A DNA stretch of 64,000 nt from NCBI GenBank assembly GCA_036787955.1, contig DAIQOI010000002.1, forward strand, positions 62,001-126,000, read 5' to 3'. The position numbers were made by a program, and so were the translations under genes. This DNA is from UBA2336 sp036787955. GTDB taxonomy: Bacteria > Bacteroidota > Bacteroidia > Cytophagales > Cyclobacteriaceae. Shown piece after piece: positions 34,233-42,712 of the stretch; the first letter of the stretch is position 1, and every line of letters starts with the position of its first letter. Under the pieces are notes generated by a model, which had not been told where the DNA came from, made no database searches, and was given only the letters and a program-made list of their open reading frames with translations.

Positions 34233-34907
34233 ATGTGTATGAACACAACGAAATCTGCATCTGCCAGGAAAGCCAAATCCCGCAGCGACATCCGTCAGGC
34301 GTATATAGACTATGTTCTGAGCCAGGGCAGTAAGCCGGTGTCCGTTTTTAAGTTTTGCAAGGACCTCGGTATCCCGGAAGCCGACTTTTACAAAGTAGCG
34401 GGATCCTTTGAGGCCCTCGAAGGTATCATCTGGAATGACTTTATCGCGGTTACCGTTAATCGCCTTAACCAGGACGAGGAATTCGGGCGATTCACCACCC
34501 GTGAAAAATTGCTCGCCTTTTACTTTACGCTGTTCGAGGAGCTGAAACAAAACCGCAGCTTTATTTTGTATAGCGCCAAACCCCGCTTTCGCCCTGAAAT
34601 AATACCTGGGTTTCTGAAGCCATTCCGCAAAACTTTCCTTCAATTTGTAAATGAAACAATAAGCAAAGGACGGCAGTCGGGCGAAGTAGCCAGCCGGCCC
34701 TATCTTGAAAAAACTTATCCGCAGCTATTCTGGATGCACATGTGTTTCCTGTTGTTTTTCTGGATGAACGATGGCAGCGCTAACTTTGAACAGACTGATG
34801 CCGCCATCGAAAAGTCGGTGAACCTGGCATTTGATTTAATTGGCAAGGGTGCCGTAGACTCTGCCCTCGATTTTGCAAAATTTTTGTATCAGTCGGGGAT
34901 GAATTAA
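34233..34907 (+). CDS. TetR-like transcriptional regulator
   Basis: A 224-residue one-domain-plus-ligand regulator. The N-terminal helix-turn-helix is divergent (AYIDYVLSQGSKPVSVFKFC, KDLGIPEADFYKVAGSFEAL). The C-terminal part (FYFTLFEELKQNRSFILYSA, GFLKPFRKTFLQFVNETI, LFWMHMCFLLFFWMNDGS) is the helical ligand domain of TetR-type proteins paired with ABC1 kinases. Starts at 34233 or 34239 are both possible. The gene ends 15 bases before the ABC1 kinase, so the two are probably one operon, and it probably regulates that operon. Confidence 0.8.
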   Translation: MCMNTTKSASARKAKSRSDIRQAYIDYVLSQGSKPVSVFKFCKDLGIPEADFYKVAGSFEALEGIIWNDFIAVTVNRLNQDEEFGRFTTREKLLAFYFTLFEELKQNRSFILYSAKPRFRPEIIPGFLKPFRKTFLQFVNETISKGRQSGEVASRPYLEKTYPQLFWMHMCFLLFFWMNDGSANFEQTDAAIEKSVNLAFDLIGKGAVDSALDFAKFLYQSGMN

Positions 34908-34922
34908 GCACAGCAGAATAGA

Positions 34923-36221
34923 ATGAAGGAGCACAACAGCATACCTGTAAGCAAAGTACGACGGGCAGGTAAATTCATTTCCACAGGCGCTAAAATTGGA
35001 ACCAATTACCTGAAGCATTTTGGGCGCAAGCTTATTAACCCGGATATAGGAAAGGAGCTGCTGCACGAAGACAATGCCCGCGACATCTACAACTCACTTA
35101 GCGAACTGAAAGGCAGCGCGCTAAAGGTGGCGCAGATGCTGAGCATGGACAAAAACCTGCTGCCTGCGGCTTATCAGCAAAAATTTGCCCTGGCTCAATA
35201 CAGCGCCCCGCCCTTGTCGTACCCGCTTGTTGTCAAAACCTTTCGCAGTACGCTGGGCAAATCGCCCGATGAGCTTTTCGATTCATTTACCCGCAAAGCG
35301 GTTAATGCTGCGTCCATGGGACAGGTGCATCAGGCCATACTGCGACAGCGCAAACTGGCTGTTAAAATTCAGTACCCGGGCGTGGCCGAAAGTGTGCGAT
35401 CCGACCTGGCTATGGTCAAGCCGATAGCTTTGTCCATGTTTAATCTCAACCCGGTTGAGTACGATGAGTTTATTCAGGAAGTGGAGCATCGCATGTTGGA
35501 AGAAACAGATTATGAGCTTGAGCTGAAACGATCCGTTGAGCTTTCAGAAGCCTGTGCCCACATACCCAACCTGGTGTTTCCCAGATACTATCCCGAACTT
35601 TCTTCTTCGCGCATTCTTACCATGGATTGGCTGGAAGGGGAGCCCTTGGGTGAAGTACTAAAAAAAGGCACCGATCGGGATACCGCGCACCGGATCGGGC
35701 AGGCCATGTGGGACTTCTACCATTATCAAATGCACGTACTGAAAGCCGTGCATGCCGACCCACATCCCGGAAATTTTATTCTTACCAGCGATGGTAAATT
35801 GGGTGTGATCGATTTTGGGTGCGTCAAGGTTATTCCGGAAGATTTTTATTCTATTTACTTTCAACTGCTCGACAACAACTTACTGGCCGATACCAGAAGA
35901 CGGGACGAGGTGTTTCGAAAGCTTCGTTTCGTTTATCCGGATGATACGGCCTATGAAGTTGAATTTTTTACCGGCCTCTTTTGTGAACTGGTTGATATGC
36001 TTGCCCGGCCTTTCAGAACCGGCAGTTTTAACTTTGCCGATAGTGCCTATTTTGAGTCTCTGTTTGCTCTTGGCGAGCGGCTCGCTAACATGAAGGAACT
36101 GCGGCAGTCGAAAAAGGCCCGGGGAGTGAGGGATGCATTATACATTAACCGCACCTATTTCGGCCTGTATAATATACTTCACGATTTGCGTGTAGAAGTT
36201 ATCACACAGGGCAGGCTTTAA
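34923..36221 (+). CDS. ABC1/UbiB-family atypical kinase
   Basis: A 432-residue member of the UbiB/COQ8/ADCK family, atypical kinases linked to quinone and lipid metabolism. The N-terminal motif reads LKVAQMLSMDKNL, where most members have KxGQ; here Gly is replaced by Ala. The Ala-rich loop is NAASMGQVHQA, the ATP-site lysine is in KLAVKIQYPGV, ExD-type residues are in RMLEETDYELE, and the catalytic loop HADPHPGNFIL is followed by LGVIDFGCVKVI. It is encoded 15 bases after a TetR-like gene and 10 bases before the folC upstream region. Confidence 0.92.
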   Translation: MKEHNSIPVSKVRRAGKFISTGAKIGTNYLKHFGRKLINPDIGKELLHEDNARDIYNSLSELKGSALKVAQMLSMDKNLLPAAYQQKFALAQYSAPPLSYPLVVKTFRSTLGKSPDELFDSFTRKAVNAASMGQVHQAILRQRKLAVKIQYPGVAESVRSDLAMVKPIALSMFNLNPVEYDEFIQEVEHRMLEETDYELELKRSVELSEACAHIPNLVFPRYYPELSSSRILTMDWLEGEPLGEVLKKGTDRDTAHRIGQAMWDFYHYQMHVLKAVHADPHPGNFILTSDGKLGVIDFGCVKVIPEDFYSIYFQLLDNNLLADTRRRDEVFRKLRFVYPDDTAYEVEFFTGLFCELVDMLARPFRTGSFNFADSAYFESLFALGERLANMKELRQSKKARGVRDALYINRTYFGLYNILHDLRVEVITQGRL

Positions 36222-36286
36222 GCCAAAAATTTGTGCAGGGCATTGCGTGGCACAGCCCCCCACGTTGGTGGGCCGTTCGTTGCCTT

Positions 36287-36318
36287 ATTGACTAAGCTCA
36301 AAGTTTCTTACACCTTTG
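36287..36318 (+). promoter_or_regulatory. possible promoter, folC
   Basis: TTG, 20-base spacer, then CACCTTTG, one base from TAnnTTTG. Transcription would begin very near GTG 36324, giving a short or leaderless message. Confidence 0.3.
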
Positions 36319-36323
36319 CGCCC

Positions 36324-37607
36324 GTGTTTACCAGCTACCAACAGGTACTCGATTATCTGTACAGCACGCTGCCCATGTACCAGCGCATAGGCGTGGCGGC
36401 TTTTAAGAAAGACCTGACCAACACCCTGGCTTTATGCGAGGCGCTTGGCTATCCGCAAAACAAGTTCAAGTCGGTGCATGTGGGCGGCACCAATGGCAAG
36501 GGTTCCAGTTCGCATATGCTTGCCGCCATCCTGCAGATGGCCGGCTACAAAACCGGTTTGTACACATCCCCGCACCTGAAATCATTCACCGAGCGCATCC
36601 GCATAAACGGAAAAGAGGTAACAGAACGGTTTGTTATCGAGTGGGTTAACCGCGCGAAGCCTTTGCTTGAACATATCCGCCCTTCATTTTTTGAAACCAC
36701 CGTGGCTATGGCGTTCGATTACTTTGCTGCTGAAAAAGTGGACGTGGCGGTGATTGAGGTAGGGTTGGGCGGAAGGCTCGACTCAACCAACGTTATCACT
36801 CCCGTGGTTTCGCTTATCACCAACATAGGCTTTGACCACATGGATATGCTGGGCGATACGCTGGAAAAGATTGCCTTTGAAAAAGCAGGCATCATTAAGC
36901 CCGCTGTGCCCGCTGTAATTGGAAAAAGATCGGCCGAAACCGATTCGGTTTTCCGCCTTAAAGCCGATGAAGTGAAGGCACCCCTGTTTTTTGCTGAGGA
37001 TACATACCATGCATCAGGCAATGTGGACCAATTATTGATCCTGAAGGACAACTCGCCTGCCTTGCCGCCCATTAACCTTTCGCTGAAAGGTGCCTATCAG
37101 AAAAAAAATATTCCGGGCGTATTAAAGGTAGTGGATGTGCTGCGTGAAAGAGGGTTTGTCATCAGCGATGAAGCCATTGTAAAAGGACTGGAAAATGCTG
37201 CATCGCTCACGGGCCTTAAAGGTCGCTGGCAGGTTATCGGTCATCAGCCGCTCACAGTGTGCGACACAGCCCATAATGAAGATGGACTGCGCGAGGTGAT
37301 GCAGCTCATCGCACAACATTCATTTAATCGTCTGTATATAGTGCTGGGCATGGTAGCCGACAAGAATCACGATGCGATGCTCGGGCTTTTACCCGAACAC
37401 GCTTATTATGTTTTTTGTGAAGCCAAAATACCCCGCGCCCTGCCGGCCGAGAAACTTGCTGAAAAAGCGCGTAAGCACAATCTGATGGGTGATGTGGTAA
37501 AAGATGTCAATCAGGCATTGGCGCATGCCCGAAACCTGGCCCATGCCGGTGATTTTATTTTTGTGGGTGGCAGCACGTTTGTGGTAGCCGAACTGAATGA
37601 ATTGTAA
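36324..37607 (+). CDS. folC: bifunctional folylpolyglutamate synthase/dihydrofolate synthase
   Basis: FolC adds glutamate to dihydropteroate and to folates. The 427-residue product begins, by my choice, at GTG 36324 (VFTSYQQVLDYLYSTLPMYQ), where family proteins usually start; the open frame runs back to 36231 but adds an unrelated prefix. The P-loop is GGTNGKGSSSHMLAA, followed by TSPHLKSFTERIRING, EVGLGGRLDSTNVI, NIGFDHMDMLGDTLEKIAFE, and the C-terminal VCDTAHNEDGLREV. trmB starts two bases after its stop, so the two are likely cotranscribed. Confidence 0.94.
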   Translation: MFTSYQQVLDYLYSTLPMYQRIGVAAFKKDLTNTLALCEALGYPQNKFKSVHVGGTNGKGSSSHMLAAILQMAGYKTGLYTSPHLKSFTERIRINGKEVTERFVIEWVNRAKPLLEHIRPSFFETTVAMAFDYFAAEKVDVAVIEVGLGGRLDSTNVITPVVSLITNIGFDHMDMLGDTLEKIAFEKAGIIKPAVPAVIGKRSAETDSVFRLKADEVKAPLFFAEDTYHASGNVDQLLILKDNSPALPPINLSLKGAYQKKNIPGVLKVVDVLRERGFVISDEAIVKGLENAASLTGLKGRWQVIGHQPLTVCDTAHNEDGLREVMQLIAQHSFNRLYIVLGMVADKNHDAMLGLLPEHAYYVFCEAKIPRALPAEKLAEKARKHNLMGDVVKDVNQALAHARNLAHAGDFIFVGGSTFVVAELNEL

Positions 37608-37609
37608 AC

Positions 37610-38263
37610 ATGAAGAAAAAGCAGGAACGATTCCGCATTATTGAAGAGCGCGCCAATGTAATAGAGCCCAGTAAACCGCTTTATCAGTCCATTAAAGGCA
37701 ACTGGCACCAGTTCTTTGGCAATACGAACCCGATAACAGTTGAGCTGGCCTGCGGTCGGGGCGAATACACCGTAAACCTGGCCCGCCTGTTTCCGCAGCG
37801 AAATTATATAGGCGTAGATATTAAAGGCGAGCGGATTTGGAAGGGCAGCACCTGGGCGCTCGAACAAGGGCTTACCAATGTGGCTTTTCTGCGCACGCAC
37901 ATTCTTACCATCGAAAACTTTTTTGCCCCCGGCGAGATTGATGAAATATGGCTTACCTTTCCCGACCCGCGTCCGCGCAAACGCGACATCAAACGCAGGC
38001 TCACCAGCCCGAGATTCATGCAGTTTTACCGGAATCTGATTAAACCCGGCGGCTACGTGAGACTAAAGACGGATAACACCATCCTGTTCAACTACACCCT
38101 TGAGGAGCTCGCCCTTCGAAAGGATATTGATGACCTGGCCTATACACACAACATCTATGAATCCGATTTAAGGCCCGAGTGCTTTGACATTAAAACCAGA
38201 TACGAGGAAGAATTTGCCGCTCAGGGCGAAACAATTAAATATCTTCGGTTCAGGTTTATCTGA
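37610..38263 (+). CDS. trmB: tRNA (guanine-N7-)-methyltransferase
   Basis: TrmB methylates G46 of tRNA using S-adenosylmethionine. The 217-residue protein has the SAM site VELACGRGEYTVNLA, acidic loop GVDIKGERIWKGS, catalytic-region motif IWLTFPDPRPRKRDIKRRLT, and the LKTDN segment. This is the Bacteroidota version with the DPRPR signature. It is encoded two bases after folC. Nothing odd is seen. Confidence 0.95.
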   Translation: MKKKQERFRIIEERANVIEPSKPLYQSIKGNWHQFFGNTNPITVELACGRGEYTVNLARLFPQRNYIGVDIKGERIWKGSTWALEQGLTNVAFLRTHILTIENFFAPGEIDEIWLTFPDPRPRKRDIKRRLTSPRFMQFYRNLIKPGGYVRLKTDNTILFNYTLEELALRKDIDDLAYTHNIYESDLRPECFDIKTRYEEEFAAQGETIKYLRFRFI

Positions 38264-38324
38264 ACGAATGCCCTCTTATCAGAAATTGCTGAAACATTTG
38301 CGGTACAACCGGTAAGTTGTAGCC

Positions 38325-39317
38325 ATGAAGAGCTCCGTTTGTTGCGTTGTTGCGCTGCTTGTTTGTTCTGCTCTGTACTGCTGCCGAGAACAGGCACAAC
38401 TTTCCGGTAACCCGCTGTTTCCCGGCTGGTATGCCGATCCTGAAGCAATCATATTGGATGATCATTTCTGGATTTATCCTACGTATTCAGCACCCTACGA
38501 ACAACAGGTTTTCCTGGACGCATTTTCATCGCCCGATTTGATTAACTGGACCAGGCACCATAGAATTTTGGATACGGCTGTAATAAAATGGGCCCGCAGG
38601 GCAATCTGGGCTCCGGCTGTCGTGCGAAAAGACAACCGGTATTTTCTTTTTTTCAGTGCCAACGATATTCAGCACGATAACGAGTTGGGCGGGATAGGTG
38701 TGGCCGTAGCCGATAAACCTCAGGGTCCGTTCCGCGATTATATAGGTAAACCCCTTATTGATAAATTTCACAATGGTGCGCAACCTATCGATCAGTATGT
38801 CTTTCAGGATGGAGAAAAATATTATCTCATCTACGGAGGCTGGCGGCATTGCAACATTGCGCAGTTGAAAAATGATTTTACAGGTTTTGTGCCGTTCGAA
38901 GACGGCAGCCTTTTCAGAGAAATCACTCCCCGGCAGTACGTGGAAGGGCCGGTAATGTTTAAACGGAATGGTAAGTATTATTTCATGTGGTCGGAGGGCG
39001 GATGGACGGGGCCGGACTACAGCGTTGCTTATGCCGTTGCCGATTCTCCGCTGGGACCATTTTTGCGCGTAGGTAAAGTTCTTCAGCAAAATCCGCAGGT
39101 TGCAACCGGTGCAGGCCATCATTCGGTACTGAATATTCCCGGTTCAGACCATTGGTTTATTGTATATCACCGAAGACCACTGGGTGAAACTGACCGCAAC
39201 GCACGCGTGGTTTGCATTGAGAGGATGGAGTTTGATAACGAAGGATTCATCAAACCGGTTACCATCACCTTTGAGGGAGTACGGGCAGCTTCGCTGAAGG
39301 AAACAGCAAAACAATAA
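38325..39317 (+). CDS. exported glycoside hydrolase, family 43-type
   Basis: A 330-residue protein with a signal (MKSSVCCVVALLVCSALYCC; a lipoprotein is possible because of the Cys pair). The five-bladed GH43 propeller is indicated by GNPLFPGWYADPEAII with the catalytic-base Asp, the middle WAPAVVRKDNRYFLFFSAND, the FIDQYV/GPVMFKRNGKYYFMWSEG region with the acid Glu, and GAGHHSVLNIP. GH43 members cleave arabinofuranosyl or xylosyl bonds. It may cooperate with the GH127 enzyme encoded at 52692, but the two are 14 kb apart. Confidence 0.9.
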   Translation: MKSSVCCVVALLVCSALYCCREQAQLSGNPLFPGWYADPEAIILDDHFWIYPTYSAPYEQQVFLDAFSSPDLINWTRHHRILDTAVIKWARRAIWAPAVVRKDNRYFLFFSANDIQHDNELGGIGVAVADKPQGPFRDYIGKPLIDKFHNGAQPIDQYVFQDGEKYYLIYGGWRHCNIAQLKNDFTGFVPFEDGSLFREITPRQYVEGPVMFKRNGKYYFMWSEGGWTGPDYSVAYAVADSPLGPFLRVGKVLQQNPQVATGAGHHSVLNIPGSDHWFIVYHRRPLGETDRNARVVCIERMEFDNEGFIKPVTITFEGVRAASLKETAKQ

Positions 39318-39378
39318 CTAAACCGACTGCATAACAATTATATAACCTGTCCGACAAAAGCCGGTAACGTTGCCCGGT

Positions 39379-39386
39379 TACCTTTG
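39379..39386 (+). promoter_or_regulatory. promoter -7-like element before the LpxH-like gene
   Basis: TACCTTTG matches the phylum's TAnnTTTG. No good TTG is found at the usual distance upstream, so support is partial. Confidence 0.35.
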
Positions 39387-39457
39387 CATCATAAAGCTTC
39401 TTTAGTGTGGTTTAGGTTTTCCTGAAGGCTTGCAGGTCTTCAGGATTCCTTTTAGGT

Positions 39458-40312
39458 ATGGGTTCAAGAAAAAAGCGCAGGCCTGAAATTGTCATCATAT
39501 CCGATGTGCATCTGGGTACTTATGGCTGCCACGCAGAAGAATTGCTGCGCTATCTCAAATCCATCAAGCCCCAAAAACTTATTCTTAATGGCGACATCAT
39601 AGACATGTGGCAGTTCAGTAAGCGCTACTGGCCCAAGGCGCATATGCAGGTTATCAAGCACATCACCGGCCTGCTGGCCAAAGGAACCAAAGTTATCTAC
39701 CTCACCGGAAACCACGATGAAATGTTGCGGAAGTTTGCCGGATTTAAAATAGGTTCGTTGCACATTGATAACAAGCTGGTTCTCAAACTCAATGGCGAAA
39801 AAGCGTGGATATTTCATGGCGATGTGTTTGACGTAACCATGAAGTATTCCAAATGGCTGGCGCGCCTTGGTGCAGTGGGTTACGACATTCTTATCCTCAT
39901 CAACACACTTGTCAATTGGTGCCTTAAAAAAATCGGGCGCGACCCGATATCCCTGTCTAAGCGGGTGAAAGACAGCGTGAAAACTGCCGTTAAGTTTATC
40001 AACGACTTCGAGCAGACTGCAGCCGGCATTGCCATGGAAAACGGTTATCAATATGTTATCTGCGGGCATATCCATCAGCCTGAAATACGAACCATCGCAA
40101 CCGACAAAGGTTGTGTTACCTATCTTAATTCGGGCGACTGGGTAGAGAACTTAACTGCTCTGGAATACGATGGCGAGAAATGGTCGCTGTACCGCTATGC
40201 CGATGATGCGCTGGCCCAGGCGGTTAAACTTCCAAAGCGACTGCGCGAAAAGCTGGATAATGAAGAAATATTCCGTGATCTTGTAAACGAATTTCTGAGT
40301 CCGCGAAAGTGA
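39458..40312 (+). CDS. UDP-2,3-diacylglucosamine diphosphatase-like metallophosphatase
   Basis: A 284-residue calcineurin-type phosphoesterase. The metal motifs are ISDVHLGTYGCH, LNGDIIDMWQ, LTGNHDEMLR, WIFHGDVFDV and CGHIHQPEIR, all intact. The arrangement is that of LpxH-type enzymes, which hydrolyse UDP-2,3-diacylglucosamine in lipid A synthesis, with a helical insert after the fourth motif. It overlaps the next gene by four bases (GTGA), implying coupled translation with a glycosyltransferase, so an envelope-glycolipid role is plausible. True LpxH activity is not proven by sequence alone. Confidence 0.85.
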   Translation: MGSRKKRRPEIVIISDVHLGTYGCHAEELLRYLKSIKPQKLILNGDIIDMWQFSKRYWPKAHMQVIKHITGLLAKGTKVIYLTGNHDEMLRKFAGFKIGSLHIDNKLVLKLNGEKAWIFHGDVFDVTMKYSKWLARLGAVGYDILILINTLVNWCLKKIGRDPISLSKRVKDSVKTAVKFINDFEQTAAGIAMENGYQYVICGHIHQPEIRTIATDKGCVTYLNSGDWVENLTALEYDGEKWSLYRYADDALAQAVKLPKRLREKLDNEEIFRDLVNEFLSPRK

Positions 40313-41298
40313 AAATTCTCTATGCCATTCAGGGAACTGGCAATGGCCACCTGGCACGTGCAGAAGATGTGGTTCCTGTGCTTCGGCAATACGGTCAGGT
40401 AGATCTGTTTGTCAGTGGTGCACAAGCCGACATTTCCCTGCCTTATCCGGTAAAATACAAATCGAAAGGGCTTAGCTTTTATTTCGGGAAGCATGGAGGC
40501 GTGGATATCATGAAAACTTTCTTGCAAAATTCATCCAAAGATGTGCTGCGTGAGATCAAAAACTTTCCGGTTGAGGATTATGATGTGGTGATAAATGATT
40601 TCGAACCCATATCGGCATGGGCAGCCAGGAAGAAAAAGGTACCATGTATTTCCCTCAGCCACCAGGCGGCTCTGCTTAGCAGGAAGGTGCCCCGGCCCAG
40701 GCATTACGATCCGGTAGGAGAGTGGATACTGAATAACTATGCACCCGGCGATGATGCAGTCGGTTTCCACTTTGCACGTTTCGACAAAAACATTTTCACA
40801 CCGGTAATTCGCAAAAGAATACGCGAAGCGCTGGTTAAAACATCCGATCATTACACGGTTTATCTGCCGGCTTATGACGACCGTAAGCTGGTGCTCCTGC
40901 TGTTGAAAATTCCTTTAATCAAATGGCATGTGTTTTCCAAGCATGCAAAAAGGCCTTATCACATCGGAAGAGTTTCGGTTTACCCTGTGAACAATGAAGA
41001 ATTTGTAGCCAGCATGGTTAGTGCACAGGGGGTGTTGTGTGGCGCGGGTTTCGAAACACCTGCCGAAGCGCTGTACCTCGGAAAAAAGCTGATGGTAGTT
41101 CCGATGAAGGCGCAGTACGAACAGCACTACAATGCAGAAGCATTGCGTGTATTGGGTGTTCCGGTTTTAAAAAACATCAAAAAGAAGCGACTGCCGGAAA
41201 TGAAGGAATGGATTGAGAGCAGGGAGATCCATGAATTCCGGTTTGAAAACATCACGTCCGAAGCCGTTGAGCTTGCTATCCGTAAAGCAGGTAATTAA
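40309..41298 (+). CDS. glycosyltransferase (MurG/GT1-like)
   Basis: A 329-residue protein. It starts at GTG 40309, within the stop of the phosphatase gene. The first strand-loop, MKILYAIQGTGNGHLARAED, is the GT-B pattern with a glycine-rich turn and GH; later NDFEPISAWAARKKKVP, and the donor-binding C-terminal region GVLCGAGFETPAEALYLGKK followed by VPMKAQYEQHYNAEAL. This resembles the UDP-sugar transferases of the MurG/UGT type and a Bacteroidota group of teichoic-like GTs. The acceptor is unknown; coupling with the LpxH-like gene suggests a glycolipid. Confidence 0.85.
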   Translation: MKILYAIQGTGNGHLARAEDVVPVLRQYGQVDLFVSGAQADISLPYPVKYKSKGLSFYFGKHGGVDIMKTFLQNSSKDVLREIKNFPVEDYDVVINDFEPISAWAARKKKVPCISLSHQAALLSRKVPRPRHYDPVGEWILNNYAPGDDAVGFHFARFDKNIFTPVIRKRIREALVKTSDHYTVYLPAYDDRKLVLLLLKIPLIKWHVFSKHAKRPYHIGRVSVYPVNNEEFVASMVSAQGVLCGAGFETPAEALYLGKKLMVVPMKAQYEQHYNAEALRVLGVPVLKNIKKKRLPEMKEWIESREIHEFRFENITSEAVELAIRKAGN

Positions 41299-41383
41299 TC
41301 CCGAAAAGTGGGTGCTGTGTTTATAGTGTAATCGATAATACTTTAATAACCATGCAGTAACACTATATGCTTAGCTTTTCGGA

Positions 41384-42076
41384 ATGAAAAGAAAAAAGTT
41401 CAGGGTGATGGTAGTGGACGATGATCGCGACATCCTGGATTTGATTGCCTACAACCTGTCGAAGGAAGGATTTAAGGTAAAGCCGGTATCCGAAAGTTCA
41501 GCAGCTCTTCACATCGCGCAAAAATTTCATCCCGATCTGATTATCCTGGACATCATGATGCCGCATCCCAATGGCATTGAACTTTGCCGATCCCTGAGAA
41601 AAACTTCTGCGTTCGTTCATACACCCATCTTCTTCCTTACGGCCCGGTCCGAATCGTATTTCAGGCAGGCTGCCCTGGACACCGGCGGGGATGAATTTAT
41701 TGAAAAAGTTATGGGGCTTCGGGCGTTGACACAAAAGGTAAAATATGTACTCACCAACCACATTGTTATCCAGAAAGGCACCCGTGAGTTGCGCCAGGGC
41801 CCGCTTATCCTGTTTCGCGATACTTCAACGGCCAGGCTTTATGACAAAGACCTCGTATTAAGCCAGCCGGAATTCGAATTGCTTTATTTTCTAATGCAAA
41901 ATCCAGGGCTTGCAATTACCACGCGGGAGCTTCTTACCCTGTTGTGGGGCTCCGTGTACTATTTTCCGGAAGGAAGCATTGATACCCACATTGCGAACCT
42001 GAACCGCAAGGCAGGAAAAACACTGATCGAAGTTACGCCCGACTACCGGTATCAGCTTGCCAGGTGGTTACTGTGA
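41384..42076 (+). CDS. OmpR-type response regulator
   Basis: A 230-residue two-domain regulator. The receiver has VVDDDRDILDL, phosphoacceptor Asp in LIILDIMMPHPNG and FLTARSE. The Lys that normally precedes Pro is in EFIEKVMG, where Pro is replaced by Val. The winged-helix domain follows (LYDKDLVLSQPEFELLYFLM, RELLTLLWGSVYYFPEGSID, THIANLNRKAGKTLIE). No histidine kinase is adjacent. The last nine bases overlap the minus-strand TrpF-like gene. Confidence 0.9.
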   Translation: MKRKKFRVMVVDDDRDILDLIAYNLSKEGFKVKPVSESSAALHIAQKFHPDLIILDIMMPHPNGIELCRSLRKTSAFVHTPIFFLTARSESYFRQAALDTGGDEFIEKVMGLRALTQKVKYVLTNHIVIQKGTRELRQGPLILFRDTSTARLYDKDLVLSQPEFELLYFLMQNPGLAITTRELLTLLWGSVYYFPEGSIDTHIANLNRKAGKTLIEVTPDYRYQLARWLL

Positions 42077-42652
42077 AGCATCGCATTCCAATTGTTCAAG
42101 AACAGAAGAAAGGTGGTCGTAATCCTTCAATCCGGGTCTTTCTTCATCACCTCCGGTAAGCACAAACCCGCTTACCGGAAGGTGCAGGTACCTGGTTGCA
42201 TCCCTGTCGGGCAGTTGGATAAGAACCGGGCTTACTTGGGAGGCCATACGCAGCGCCTCAGTGCTCACCGTTGTATCGGTCATGAGGAAGGCGGGCCTGA
42301 AGTCGGGCGGGATGTGCTGGTTTTCCAGGAAAGATGCTTGCACATTTAGTATATAAGGGAGTCCCGCCTCTTTCAGCAAGGGTAGTTCTTTCTGGCCTCC
42401 TTCCAGCAGGTCAGGTAAATATGCTGCCTTGATTCGTTCGAGCTCTTCCAGCTGCCTGATGCCGTACACTTCGGCTACTACCTGAGGCCCGGCAAACCAG
42501 CCCCGCAAATCCTGAAATGCTTTGGGCGGTATATAGCCCGCACGACCCGGTACGGTTACAAAACCCAGCATGTGCACACCCATGCCTGCGCAATAACGTG
42601 CATCGCTCAGGTTGGTAATTGAACTTACTTTAACTGTTACCTTTAGTGCCAT
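42068..42652 (-). CDS. TrpF-like protein lacking the catalytic Cys
   Basis: A 194-residue (beta/alpha)8 protein of the phosphoribosylanthranilate isomerase group. It begins KVTVKVSSITNLSDARYCAG, where true TrpF has KxCGIT; the catalytic Cys is Ser here. The end (GFVLTGGDEERPGLKDYDHL) keeps the general SGGxExxPGxKD layout, but the usual GGTG phosphate segment is not seen. No other trp gene is near. It may be a paralog with another function, or a weak isomerase. The tail overlaps the response regulator gene. Confidence 0.75.
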   Translation of the reverse strand: MALKVTVKVSSITNLSDARYCAGMGVHMLGFVTVPGRAGYIPPKAFQDLRGWFAGPQVVAEVYGIRQLEELERIKAAYLPDLLEGGQKELPLLKEAGLPYILNVQASFLENQHIPPDFRPAFLMTDTTVSTEALRMASQVSPVLIQLPDRDATRYLHLPVSGFVLTGGDEERPGLKDYDHLSSVLEQLECDASQ

Positions 42653-42712
42653 AGCCGGAATTTAACCGCAATAAAATAACTTTCGGCATATTTGAAGTGT
42701 TGGAACAAGGGT

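Noticed and set aside
33996..34643. 215-codon minus-strand frame opposite the TetR-like gene
   Set aside because: Composition is that of an antisense shadow of the TetR-like gene; no recognisable motif.
38325..39317. GH43 gene as part of the GH127 operon
   Set aside because: It is 14 kb away with many unrelated genes between, so only a functional link could be argued.
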